Below, in pieces: positions 1-7,361 of a stretch of 17,534 nt of DNA. The notes under the pieces were generated by a model, which was not told the DNA's origin, ran no database searches, and saw only the letters and a program-made list of their open reading frames with translations. Within the stretch, counting starts at the first letter, position 1. Every line of letters begins with the position of its first letter. The DNA comes from an uncultured Acinetobacter sp. (GTDB lineage Bacteria > Pseudomonadota > Gammaproteobacteria > Pseudomonadales > Moraxellaceae): the NCBI RefSeq assembly GCF_943914805.1, contig NZ_CALUDM010000079.1, positions 1 through 17,534 of the forward strand. The letters are read 5' to 3'. A program made the position numbers and the translations under genes.

Positions 1-13
1 CATCGCCAGCTCA
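1..13 (+). other. possible 3' tail of a tmRNA (ssrA) gene or a duplicated att fragment of one
   Basis: The first bases, CATCGCCAGCTCA, resemble the acceptor end of gammaproteobacterial tmRNA, which in E. coli reads CCCGCCAGCTCCACCA. A strong terminator follows within 10 bases, as expected after a stable RNA gene. The encoded CCA is not visible, so this could instead be a duplicated 3' fragment left by an element that integrated into ssrA. Only 13 bases can be compared, so this is a weak call made from memory. Confidence 0.2.
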
Positions 14-20
14 TTATTCA

Positions 21-54
21 AACACCCTCAACTTAATAGTTGGGGGTGTTTTTT
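21..54 (+). terminator. Rho-independent terminator
   Basis: A 12-bp stem pairs AACACCCTCAAC (21-32) with GTTGGGGGTGTT (39-50), with one G-T wobble, across a six-base loop. A T-run follows directly. It ends whatever gene lies upstream of the window. Confidence 0.8.
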
Positions 55-166
55 ATTGTTTAAAATATTCTTATTCATCAATTGAAAAATACAGTATAAA
101 TTACTTATGATTTAAATATGCTTACTTCCTAAATCTCTTGTATTTAACATATAAAATGGAATTTTC

Positions 167-1225
167 ATGAAGTTTACTTGGATATTCGTTGCATTAATAT
201 TTGTGAATTTAGTAGCCTATGCACAGCCTGAGGCTCTGCGAGATACAAGTCTGAAATTATTAGAAACCAAAGGATTAAAACTAGAGCCGTTAGTAATACC
301 TAAAATGGTTTATCCAAAAAATTTACTAAAAGTAGGAAATGGTGGGAGAGCGAACGTAAAAGTTGTAATTAATAAGCAGGGGGAAGTCACTAAGGTTGTA
401 GTCTTGGAATCAATTCATCCTGATTTAGAAAGAGTAGTTGTTCAAAATATTTTGGCGACAAAATTTAAACCTATAAAAGAAGAAGTTGAAATTGAAATAC
501 CTTATGACTTTATGATTGAGCGACTAAAAGAGAATAACGGCGACGCTCCATTTAAAATACCAAGTGCATCTAATGATTTATCAGAAAAGTTTCAGTTTGA
601 TGTTGCTCCACAAATAAAAATTGTAGTACCTGCTGTTTATCCCTTAGAGTTATTGAAAAAAAATCAAACTGGAAAAGCGAATATAATGGTCATTGTTGAT
701 TCTAACGGTCGCGTAGTGGAATCTAAAATACTGTCGTCAACGCAACCTGAGTTTGGTTTATCAGCTCAAGCTTCATTTAGTTCGTGGGTTTTTGATCCAG
801 CAACCAAAGATAATCAACCAAGTTGGGCTGCACTATCGAGAGAGTATGATTTTAACCAAAGGGATCGGGATACTGGAGTAAATAACTCAGCTAAAAAGAT
901 TTTAAAATATATTAAAAATAATGATGCACGGCTGATTGACTCTAATCAGTTGGATTCAGTTCCGCTTGCGTTGTATAGTCCATATCCAAATATACCTTCA
1001 GAGCTCATTAAAAGGAAAAAATATAATGAAGTACTTATTGAATTTTATTTGGATGAAGATGGAGTGGTTCAATTACCTAATGTTATTTCTCCAGAAAGCG
1101 ATGATCTTACATGGTTATTATTAACACAAGTGCAGCGCTGGCAATTTCAGAAACCTATGAAGGATGGAAAACCTGTAATAACCAAATTGCAATTGCCTAT
1201 TTCTCTTGGATTAGCAGAGCAGTAA
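167..1225 (+). CDS. secreted protein with three tandem TonB C-terminal-like domains
   Basis: This 352-residue protein begins with a clear signal peptide (about residues 1-19, cut after AYA). It then carries three copies of a TonB_C-like fold, at about residues 45-116, 154-230 and 271-347. Each copy opens with a V/P-YP motif, continues with a strand and turn (INKQGEV, VDSNGRV, LDEDGVV), and ends in an aromatic-x-F-x-P type motif (KFKP, SWVFDP, RWQFQKP). Classical TonB has one such domain behind an N-terminal membrane anchor and a Pro-rich linker, and neither is present here. It is therefore unlikely to transduce energy with ExbBD in the usual way. I infer a periplasmic or envelope protein, perhaps one that binds TonB boxes or peptidoglycan. 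The start is supported by TGGA six bases upstream. It appears to be a single gene between two terminators. The AT-rich codon use and the tmRNA-like tail upstream hint at accessory DNA. The specific function is unknown. Confidence 0.8.
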   Translation: MKFTWIFVALIFVNLVAYAQPEALRDTSLKLLETKGLKLEPLVIPKMVYPKNLLKVGNGGRANVKVVINKQGEVTKVVVLESIHPDLERVVVQNILATKFKPIKEEVEIEIPYDFMIERLKENNGDAPFKIPSASNDLSEKFQFDVAPQIKIVVPAVYPLELLKKNQTGKANIMVIVDSNGRVVESKILSSTQPEFGLSAQASFSSWVFDPATKDNQPSWAALSREYDFNQRDRDTGVNNSAKKILKYIKNNDARLIDSNQLDSVPLALYSPYPNIPSELIKRKKYNEVLIEFYLDEDGVVQLPNVISPESDDLTWLLLTQVQRWQFQKPMKDGKPVITKLQLPISLGLAEQ

Positions 1226-1332
1226 AAGAATTGAATTATGGTTTAGGCATTATTTTAAAAGAATTGCTAAGTACTGGATATTTAGTATTAGTTTTTGATT
1301 CAATTTATGAAATAGATTTTGTATAGGGTGAA

Positions 1333-1357
1333 GAGTTTAAAGGAACTCATTTTTTTT
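1333..1357 (+). terminator. weak Rho-independent terminator after the TonB_C-repeat gene
   Basis: GAGTT (1333-1337) pairs with AACTC (1344-1348) across a six-base loop, followed by eight T residues. The stem is short, so termination may be partial. It lies about 110 bases after the stop codon. Confidence 0.45.
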
Positions 1358-1406
1358 GTTTTAGTGTTGCGTTTATAATCTATCCGAATTGCAATTCCCT
1401 AGATAG

Positions 1407-1441
1407 AAAAATGCCTCAACATATAATGTTGAGGCATTTTT
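1407..1441. terminator. bidirectional terminator at the end of the glt operon
   Basis: A perfect 16-bp stem (AAAAATGCCTCAACAT at 1407-1422, its complement at 1426-1441) has a three-base loop. The A-run on one side and T-run on the other let it work in both directions. It abuts the gltL stop codon at 1443-1445, so its main client is the minus-strand glt operon. It also backs up the weak terminator of the plus-strand gene. Confidence 0.9.
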
Positions 1442-1442
1442 A

Positions 1443-2186
1443 TTAATGCACCATCGAAATCTTATCTAAGAAAAATTTCGTTCTTTCGTGACGTTCTTCT
1501 GGTTTATTAAAGAAGTCTTCTGTTTTACAGTCTTCAATAATTTTACCTTGATCCATGAAAATAACACGGCTTGAAACTTTACGTGCAAAGCCCATTTCAT
1601 GAGTAACACACATCATGGTCATGCCTTCTTTTGCAAGTTGGCTCATTACGTCGAGTACTTCTCCAACCATTTCAGGGTCAAGAGCAGAAGTAGGTTCGTC
1701 AAACAACATACATACAGGGTCCATGCAGAGCCCGCGAGCAATCGCGACACGTTGCTGTTGACCACCTGATAGTTGTCCCGGAAACTTATCTTTATGAGCA
1801 GAAAGACCAACACGATCTAAATATTCAAGTGCTTTTTTCTTGGCCTCTTGTTCAGAGCGTTTAAGTACTTTCATTTGACCAATGGTTAAGTTATCGAAAA
1901 CAGTCATATGTGGAAAGAGTTCAAAATGTTGGAACACCATTCCTACACGTGAACGGAACTTAGCTAGATCTGTTTTAGAGTCTTTTAACGCTGTTCCATC
2001 AACGATAATGTTGCCTTCTTGGAATGGTTCTAAAGCATTCACTGTTTTAATTAATGTTGATTTACCTGAACCAGATGGTCCGCAAACCACCACAACTTCA
2101 CCCTTTTCAATAGAAGTTGTGCAATCAGTTAGAACCTGAAAATCTCCATACCATTTTGAGATATGTTGTATTTCTATCATTGGCAT
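1443..2186 (-). CDS. gltL: glutamate/aspartate ABC transporter ATP-binding protein GltL
   Basis: This is the 247-residue ATPase of a polar amino acid importer. It shows every motif of the class: Walker A GPSGSGKST (36-44), Q-loop Gln86, signature LSGGQQQR (139-146), Walker B CMLFDEPTS (159-167) with the SALD D-loop, and the H-loop His196. It sits on the inner face of the cytoplasmic membrane, bound to GltJ and GltK, and drives import by ATP hydrolysis. The first ATG is preferred over the one two codons later because GGAGA lies six bases upstream of it. It is the last gene of gltIJKL, 13 bases after gltK, and ends against a terminator. The family (PAAT) is certain. The acidic amino acid specificity is inferred from resemblance to GltIJKL and from operon order. 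Confidence 0.93.
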   Translation of the reverse strand: MPMIEIQHISKWYGDFQVLTDCTTSIEKGEVVVVCGPSGSGKSTLIKTVNALEPFQEGNIIVDGTALKDSKTDLAKFRSRVGMVFQHFELFPHMTVFDNLTIGQMKVLKRSEQEAKKKALEYLDRVGLSAHKDKFPGQLSGGQQQRVAIARGLCMDPVCMLFDEPTSALDPEMVGEVLDVMSQLAKEGMTMMCVTHEMGFARKVSSRVIFMDQGKIIEDCKTEDFFNKPEERHERTKFFLDKISMVH

Positions 2187-2199
2187 ATCGATTCTCCAA

Positions 2200-2877
2200 T
2201 TAACGAATAATTGCTATTTTTTGATGTAAACGCTTCACAAGTCTTGAAAGCGCAAAGGAGATACAGAAGTAAACAACAGCTACAACTAGGTAGAAAGTTG
2301 CTTTAGTTTCAGCACCGTAAGTATTTGCTAATGTATTGGCATTACCTAAGAAGTCTGGTGCACTAATAACATAAACCAATGATACGTCTTGGAAAAGTAC
2401 AATTGATTGGGTGAGTAGCACAGGGAGCATATTTCTAAATGCTTGTGGTAATACAACATTGGACATGGTTTGCCCATATGTAAAACCGAGCGCATAGCCA
2501 GCATTGACCTGACCTCTAGATACGGATTGAATACCTGAGCGGACAATTTCTGAGAAAAATGCAGCTTCGAAAATTGCAAAAGTTACAACACTAGAGAAAA
2601 GCGGACCGTAGTATGTATCTGATTGAAATTCAAAAAATTTAGGCAATAGGAAATAGAAAATAAAGATGACTTGAATCAGGGGTACGCCACGAAAGAAGTC
2701 TACATAAAATTTAGCAATACTACTGGCAATTTTATTATCAGAAAGTCGCATCATTGCAAGTGGAGTACCAATTAAGATACCTCCAATTACGGATAATATT
2801 GTTACAGTAACTGTAAATTTAAAACCAGCGAGTAAAGTTTGGATAACATCTTCATTGTGTAATATGCTGAAATCCAT
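2200..2877 (-). CDS. gltK: glutamate/aspartate ABC transporter permease GltK
   Basis: This 225-residue inner-membrane permease of the HisMQ type matches the usual length of E. coli GltK (about 224). Hydrophobic segments start near residues 18, 63, 92, 146 and 193. The cytoplasmic EAA loop that contacts the ATPase is seen at about 110-133 (EIVRSGIQSVSRGQ...LGFT). The start codon follows the gltJ stop by two bases, and its AGGGGG ribosome binding site lies within the last codons of gltJ, so the two permeases are probably translationally coupled. It should pair with GltJ to form the membrane channel for glutamate and aspartate. The assignment to GltK rather than a paralogous amino acid permease rests on the four-gene order. 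Confidence 0.92.
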   Translation of the reverse strand: MDFSILHNEDVIQTLLAGFKFTVTVTILSVIGGILIGTPLAMMRLSDNKIASSIAKFYVDFFRGVPLIQVIFIFYFLLPKFFEFQSDTYYGPLFSSVVTFAIFEAAFFSEIVRSGIQSVSRGQVNAGYALGFTYGQTMSNVVLPQAFRNMLPVLLTQSIVLFQDVSLVYVISAPDFLGNANTLANTYGAETKATFYLVVAVVYFCISFALSRLVKRLHQKIAIIR

Positions 2878-2879
2878 AA

Positions 2880-3722
2880 TTATTTACCCCCTGATCCGAG
2901 TCCAGGAACTGCCATGCGTTTTTCAATCCAAGCCATAATATATTTAATGGTATAGGTAATAATTAAATATACTGGTGTAGAAAGAATAAGAATAACAATA
3001 TCTTGAGATGTTTCTTCGCGCATTGTTTTGGTGTAAGCAAAGAAATTCAAAACACTTAATGCATATAAAACTGCTGAGTTTTTGAATACGTTCATTGCTT
3101 CAGACGTTAGCGTAGGCCAAACAATACGATATGCGACAGGTAATACAACATGGCGATAGCTTTGACTTTGCGTTAAACCAATTGCGAAAGCTGCATTTTT
3201 TTGTCCGCGTGAAACGGTATTGATCCCTGCTCGAACTTGTTCTGCGATACGTGCAGCAGTGTATAAGCCAAGTGCAAAAACACCGATTACAGCGGGATTA
3301 TCATTGAGAATGTTTTGCCACCATCCACCATTTACAATTTCTCCACTACCTGTACTTAAACTTTTTGGGAGAAGTTCTGGAAATACGAAAGCCCAGAAGA
3401 AAAGTTGCACAATCAGGGGAATATTTCGGAAGAGTTCAACGTAGCAAGTTCCAATAAATGATAAAGGCTTATTGGGTAATGTTCGTAATATGCCGACGAG
3501 AGATCCGATAGCGAATGCTAAAAAGAAAGCCAGAACAGCTGTCCAGACCATCGTCCAAACACCTGAACCTAAGAGTTGTAACCATGTTGGTGCATCGGCA
3601 ACAGGGGAGTAGCTTTCGCCACCAATTGCCTTACATACAGATTCAGCCCATGCCGCTTTATCTAAACTGTATTCGTTGGAAGGTAGACAATATGCTGTCC
3701 AGTTAAGTGAGCCTACTGACAT
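2880..3722 (-). CDS. gltJ: glutamate/aspartate ABC transporter permease GltJ
   Basis: This 280-residue permease is longer than GltK because it has an extra N-terminal stretch of about 50 residues and a periplasmic insert rich in Gly and Trp (about 121-142). The EAA loop is at about 161-184 (EQVRAGINTVSRGQ...IGLT). The ATG at 3722 is chosen because AAGGAG stands five bases upstream. A TTG 15 bases earlier extends the frame but has no such site. It forms the membrane channel with GltK and receives substrate from GltI. It lies 91 bases after gltI, behind a hairpin that probably lowers permease output compared with the binding protein. Confidence 0.92.
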   Translation of the reverse strand: MSVGSLNWTAYCLPSNEYSLDKAAWAESVCKAIGGESYSPVADAPTWLQLLGSGVWTMVWTAVLAFFLAFAIGSLVGILRTLPNKPLSFIGTCYVELFRNIPLIVQLFFWAFVFPELLPKSLSTGSGEIVNGGWWQNILNDNPAVIGVFALGLYTAARIAEQVRAGINTVSRGQKNAAFAIGLTQSQSYRHVVLPVAYRIVWPTLTSEAMNVFKNSAVLYALSVLNFFAYTKTMREETSQDIVILILSTPVYLIITYTIKYIMAWIEKRMAVPGLGSGGK

Positions 3723-3748
3723 GCGTGCTCCTTGCAATTTTAATTTTT

Positions 3749-3790
3749 AAAAAATTATAGATCAAAACATGAGACACATTTTGATCTATA
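3749..3790 (-). terminator. intercistronic hairpin with T-run, probable partial terminator between gltI and gltJ
   Basis: TATAGATCAAAA (3756-3767) and TTTTGATCTATA (3779-3790) form a perfect 12-bp stem with an 11-base loop. Read on the minus strand, the stem is followed after one base by six T residues (3749-3754). The stem is AU-rich, so it should leak. This arrangement is common after binding-protein genes, where it keeps their message in excess over the permeases. Confidence 0.6.
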
Positions 3791-3813
3791 CACTATTTTC
3801 TAATAGGGGTAAC

Positions 3814-4713
3814 TTAGTTGATACCAGCGTCAGTAGGTTTAGCCATAAGTGCTTTATAAGATGAACTCATTGGCATATTCATGTTGACATTTTTAGGTGG
3901 AATTGGAGACAAGAACCATTTTTTGTATAAAGCAGCCATTTGGCCATTTTTCCACATGCCTGTTACAACGCGGTCAGCAATTGCTTTATATGCTGCATCA
4001 CCTTTAGGAAGCATAATGCCGTAAGGTTCAGAAGAAAGTACTGGACCTACGATTTTAAAGTCTTTTGGGTTTGATGATTTTGCAATCAAGCCTGCAAGAA
4101 TGTTGTCATCCATTACGAATGCAGCAGCACGACCTGAAGCCACCATTGCAAATGAGTCAGAGTGATCTTTTCCGTAAACGTTATTCACATTTACTTTCTC
4201 ACCTTTTTCACCCATTTTGATGTATTTATCAGAAGTTGTACCTTGCGTGGTTACAACAGCTTTACCATTAAGATCTGCAATTGATTTGATTGGTGAGTTT
4301 GCTTTTACAGCCATACGCACTTCAGTTGCATAATAGTTTGTAGAGAAACTAACTTGCTGTTGGCGTTGTACAGAGTTTGTGGTTGTACCGCATTCCATAT
4401 CAATATTTCCTGCTAAAATTTCAGGAATACGAGTAGAAGAAGTAACAGCCTTATATTCAACTTTGAGATTTGGCATTTTTAAGGTTTTTTTGAGCTCATT
4501 TGCAAAGTTGTTACAAATGTCTACTGCATAACCCATTGGTTTTCCGCCAACGACATAAGAAATCGGATCTGAAGATTCACGATAACCAATAATCACTTTC
4601 CCTGATTGCTTAATTTTTGCAAGAGTATCTGCTGCTTGAACTTGTGAAAAAGCGCCACTCGCCATAAGTACGCCAAGTGTTGTAGTTAGTACCTTTGTCG
4701 ATAATTTCTTCAT
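3814..4713 (-). CDS. gltI: glutamate/aspartate-binding periplasmic protein GltI
   Basis: This 299-residue family 3 solute-binding protein is the first gene of the importer operon. A signal peptide occupies about residues 1-27 (basic start, hydrophobic core, VQA before ADT). The mature part has the family pattern GYRESSDPISY...GYAVDIC near the N-terminus and the hinge segment LNGKAVVTTQGTTSDKY in the middle. It should bind glutamate or aspartate in the periplasm and deliver it to GltJK. The ATG at 4713 is preferred because GGAG lies nine bases upstream. The earlier in-frame ATG at 4728 overlaps that same GGAG and has no site of its own. The C-terminus carries a short Met/Asn/Pro-rich stretch. 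The ligand is inferred from gene order and resemblance, not shown by the sequence. Confidence 0.92.
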   Translation of the reverse strand: MKKLSTKVLTTTLGVLMASGAFSQVQAADTLAKIKQSGKVIIGYRESSDPISYVVGGKPMGYAVDICNNFANELKKTLKMPNLKVEYKAVTSSTRIPEILAGNIDMECGTTTNSVQRQQQVSFSTNYYATEVRMAVKANSPIKSIADLNGKAVVTTQGTTSDKYIKMGEKGEKVNVNNVYGKDHSDSFAMVASGRAAAFVMDDNILAGLIAKSSNPKDFKIVGPVLSSEPYGIMLPKGDAAYKAIADRVVTGMWKNGQMAALYKKWFLSPIPPKNVNMNMPMSSSYKALMAKPTDAGIN

Positions 4714-4785
4714 TTTTGAAGTCTCCATTTGCTTTTATCTTTTAAGCAATCTAGCTTTAGGTTCGAATTGTTACATTTTGGGTGT

Positions 4786-4816
4786 TATGTATTTTTTACG
4801 ATACATGATCCGTCAA
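4786..4816 (-). promoter_or_regulatory. candidate sigma-70 promoter for gltIJKL
   Basis: On the minus strand TTGACG (4811-4816) is a good -35. The nearest AT-rich hexamer, TACATA (4786-4791), is a poor -10 and stands 19 bases away, longer than ideal. An activator may be needed. Confidence 0.22.
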
Positions 4817-4904
4817 ACACCGCATCTCTATTTATTTTTATACCTACCCTTTGAATAAGTAAAGGATAAAACATAATAAATAGTAAATATTGATCAAAAT
4901 ATAA

Positions 4905-4920
4905 TGTGATATCCATCACG
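4905..4920. promoter_or_regulatory. candidate CRP/Vfr-family binding site
   Basis: TGTGATATCCATCACG matches the CRP pattern TGTGA-N6-TCACA at nine of the ten conserved positions. It lies about 90 bases upstream of the candidate gltI -35 and about 250 bases upstream of the rpoN -10, so either gene could be the target. Confidence 0.4.
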
Positions 4921-5163
4921 ATAGGTTTGGTATTGTATTTAAAAAAAATGAAATAAATAGGGGGTAAGGTATTTATTTTAGCTTATGCATTTTTAAACAG
5001 TATTTATTGTTTTGATGATTAAATTGACAATATGGAATTTCAATATGCTGAAATTATTTTTAATAAAATCAATACACAGGCTCGGATTAATTTTAGTTGA
5101 TCAATAATAAATATTTTTTTGCTAATTCATTCTTTTTTATCACTAGGCGCATATCGTGCAGTA

Positions 5164-5172
5164 TGCTATAAA
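5164..5172 (+). promoter_or_regulatory. candidate extended -10 promoter for rpoN
   Basis: TGCTATAAA fits an extended -10 (TGn followed by TATAAA) and lies about 70 bases before the rpoN start. No recognisable -35 is found 16-18 bases upstream, which an extended -10 can tolerate. Confidence 0.3.
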
Positions 5173-5240
5173 ATGCAAATAGGCATGAATTTTGCTTACT
5201 TGTGTTTGGTACGTGTTAAAACAGTGTGGGGCGCATTTCT

Positions 5241-6698
5241 ATGAAGTTATCGGTTGGATTAAAGGTTGCAAACTCGTTGTCGCTTACGCCGCAATTGCAA
5301 CAGGCCATTCGATTGCTCCAATTATCGAGTTTAGAGCTTGAACAAGAAATTCAAATACAACTGGATAGTAATCCATTACTTGAGAAAGTAGAGGATGAAG
5401 GCCATGATAATATTGAAAGTTTAGATGAAATAAAAAAAGAACAACAAGAATATGAGCTTTCAGAATCCTTAAATGCAGATCATTTACCTGATGAATTACC
5501 TGTAGATACAGATTGGGATGATATTTATACACATCAATCGACTGCAATGGAGCGTCCTGAATTTGATGATCGTGAAGATAATCGTCATGCAGATGCTTCA
5601 CTGAAAGAACATATGTTAGGACAAGTTAATTTATTGCATTTTTCGCCAGTCGATAAATTAATTGCGTATTGTATTGTTGATGCTTTAGATGAAAAAGGTT
5701 TCCTAGACGCAGATGTTGAGGAGATTGTTAGTTCAGTTCAGCATTTATTACAACAAATGGATTATGAAATAGACGTTGAAACTGATGAGGTTTTGGTTGT
5801 TTTAAAACATATTCAACGACTCGAACCGATTGGAATTGGATCTCGGAATTTAGCAGAATGTTTGTTTATACAAATTGATGCTTTGCCTAATCTCACATTA
5901 TTTAAAAAAGAAGCTTTAATATTATTAAAACATTATGAGTTATTGGTCAGTAATGATTTAAATAAACTCATTAAACAAACAGGTTTAAATGCAGATCAGT
6001 TGAAGTCTGCTGTTGATTTACTTAAAACTTTAAAGCCTTATCCTGGTGCAGAATTCGAACAAAAAGAATCAGATTATCAAATCCCAGATGTGGTTGTTTC
6101 TAAGAAAAGTGAACATTGGCATGTACAATTGAATCCAGATATTTTGCCTAAATTAAGAATTAATTCTTTTTATTCTGGAATGATTAAACGTGCAGATCAA
6201 AGTGACGATAATCAATATTTGCGCAATCAAATGTTGGAAGCCAAAAACTTTATTAAAAGTGTGGATGAACGACATAAAACTTTATTAAAAGTCGCCAGTT
6301 GTATTGTGCAACATCAACGAGAGTTTTTAGAAATTGGTGCTGAAGGAATGAAGCCTTTGGTGTTACGTGATGTTGCTGAGGAAGTAGAATTACATGAATC
6401 CACTGTTTCTCGTGTGACGACCAATAAATTTTTACTTACGCCACGTGGTTTGTTTGAATTGAAATATTTCTTTTCAAGTCATGTGGGAACTACAGCGGGT
6501 GGTGAGGCATCTTCAACTGCAATTCGGGCTAAAATTAAAAAGCTGATTTCAGATGAAAATCCACGTAAACCATTGTCAGATAACGTTATTGCAAATTTAT
6601 TGAAAGATGATGGTATCGAAGTTGCTCGACGAACGGTAGCGAAATATCGTGAATCGTTACATATTCCTTCATCATCAGACCGAAAAGTCTTGATCTAA
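5241..6698 (+). CDS. rpoN: RNA polymerase sigma-54 factor RpoN
   Basis: This 485-residue protein is a full-length sigma-54 (E. coli has 477). Region I is at the N-terminus, with the conserved LTPQLQQAIRLLQLS (about 15-29) and NPLLE just after it, which contact activators. An acidic region II follows (about residues 50-120, rich in Asp and Glu). A core-binding region comes next, then a helix-turn-helix at about 373-412 (LRDVAEEVELHESTVSRVT). The invariant RpoN box ARRTVAKYRE is at 462-471 and reads the -24 promoter element. It directs RNA polymerase to -24/-12 promoters opened by AAA+ activators, typically for nitrogen and motility genes. The ATG at 5241 gives the family-standard start. A GTG 15 bases earlier is also in frame. 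Here it is preceded by a long control region instead of lptB, its neighbour in many Proteobacteria. hpf follows, as usual. Confidence 0.97.
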   Translation: MKLSVGLKVANSLSLTPQLQQAIRLLQLSSLELEQEIQIQLDSNPLLEKVEDEGHDNIESLDEIKKEQQEYELSESLNADHLPDELPVDTDWDDIYTHQSTAMERPEFDDREDNRHADASLKEHMLGQVNLLHFSPVDKLIAYCIVDALDEKGFLDADVEEIVSSVQHLLQQMDYEIDVETDEVLVVLKHIQRLEPIGIGSRNLAECLFIQIDALPNLTLFKKEALILLKHYELLVSNDLNKLIKQTGLNADQLKSAVDLLKTLKPYPGAEFEQKESDYQIPDVVVSKKSEHWHVQLNPDILPKLRINSFYSGMIKRADQSDDNQYLRNQMLEAKNFIKSVDERHKTLLKVASCIVQHQREFLEIGAEGMKPLVLRDVAEEVELHESTVSRVTTNKFLLTPRGLFELKYFFSSHVGTTAGGEASSTAIRAKIKKLISDENPRKPLSDNVIANLLKDDGIEVARRTVAKYRESLHIPSSSDRKVLI

Positions 6699-6724
6699 TT
6701 TTTAAAGTGTGGCAATTCTAAATG

Positions 6725-6746
6725 TTCATTATGACAAAATAATGAA
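6725..6746. repeat. inverted repeat after rpoN
   Basis: TTCATTAT (6725-6732) and ATAATGAA (6739-6746) form a perfect 8-bp stem with a six-base loop, 26 bases after the rpoN stop. A T-run (6758-6763) lies 11 bases further on, too far for a classical terminator. It may be an mRNA-stabilising hairpin or a weak terminator before hpf. Confidence 0.35.
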
Positions 6747-6878
6747 TCGCTTGTTAGTTTTTTGGAGTAGTTAAAATGATTGCATTGTAAGGTACAGTAT
6801 TTCCCTAGGTGAATTCTGGCATGAGATCATTTTGACTATGACGTTCATATCTTCATTACGAAGGAGAGGGATCGAACT

Positions 6879-7217
6879 ATGCAAATTACAATTCGTGGAC
6901 ATCATTTAAGTATTACACCTGCAATAGAAGAAAGTATTCGAGATAAATTTACGCAGATGACAAAGCATATAGATCAGGTCAATAGTATGCAGGTGAAGCT
7001 GAGTAAAGATCATCAATTAGATAAAAGATCAAAAAAGGGGAGCGCAAACCATATCGCAGAGGCGATTGTTCGATTACCGGGGGTCGAGCTGTTTGCTCAA
7101 GCATCTGCAGATGATATGTATAACGCAATTACAAAACTGACTGATAAGTTAAAAAGGCAATTAGAGCGACATCGTAAAATGCAGTTAAATTATCAACCGT
7201 TGTTGGTATCTGTGTAG
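6879..7217 (+). CDS. hpf: ribosome hibernation-promoting factor HPF
   Basis: This 112-residue protein is a short-type HPF/YfiA. It opens with MQITIRGHHLSITPAIEE and has the family pattern of alternating strands and helices. Its middle is basic (LDKRSKKGS), and it ends in ASADDMYNAITKLTDKLKRQLERHR. It lacks the C-terminal dimerisation domain of long HPF. It binds the 30S subunit in stationary phase and promotes inactive 100S or 70S ribosomes. A strong purine-rich site (AAGGAGAGGG, 6861-6870) precedes the ATG. The 180-base gap from rpoN suggests it can have its own promoter, although I found no convincing one. A terminator ends the transcript. Confidence 0.93.
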   Translation: MQITIRGHHLSITPAIEESIRDKFTQMTKHIDQVNSMQVKLSKDHQLDKRSKKGSANHIAEAIVRLPGVELFAQASADDMYNAITKLTDKLKRQLERHRKMQLNYQPLLVSV

Positions 7218-7237
7218 AATAGAAAAAATTTAATTTA

Positions 7238-7266
7238 AAAAGAGGTTGAAAATACCTCTTTTTTTT
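7238..7266 (+). terminator. Rho-independent terminator after hpf
   Basis: AAAAAGAGGT (7238-7247) pairs with ACCTCTTTTT (7255-7264) around a seven-base loop, with the T-run continuing to 7266. It separates rpoN-hpf from ibaG-murA-hisG. Confidence 0.85.
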
Positions 7267-7361
7267 ATTGATAATTTTGTACGAGATAATGAATTATTTT
7301 GGCGAGTTATAGTAAAATACTCGGTTTTTACACTGTCAGTCCTATAAAAGAGGTCGATGCA

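Larger units (their letters stand above)
4714..5240. other. gene-free divergent control region between gltI and rpoN
   Basis: No convincing gene is present in these 527 very AT-rich bases. The only small frame seen, 22 codons from 5032, has no ribosome binding site. The region must hold the promoters for both glt and rpoN. It contains a CRP-type palindrome (4905-4920), an exact TTGACA (5024-5029) with no good -10 at the right distance, and an extended -10 for rpoN (5164-5172). The nonamer AATAAATAG appears at 4875-4883 and 4952-4960, and inverted at 4828-4836. An 8-bp inverted repeat lies at 4951-4958 and 4971-4978. Confidence 0.6.

Noticed and set aside
1111..1326. 71-codon frame overlapping the end of the TonB_C-repeat gene
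   Set aside because: It starts inside the coding sequence in another frame and has no ribosome binding site or family resemblance.
5032..5100. 22-codon frame upstream of rpoN
   Set aside because: It has no ribosome binding site, no recognisable peptide and lies in very AT-rich control DNA.
6777..6845. possible -24/-12 sigma-54 promoter before hpf (TGGCAT and TTGC words)
   Set aside because: The GG and GC doublets are not ten bases apart in any combination, which sigma-54 promoters require.
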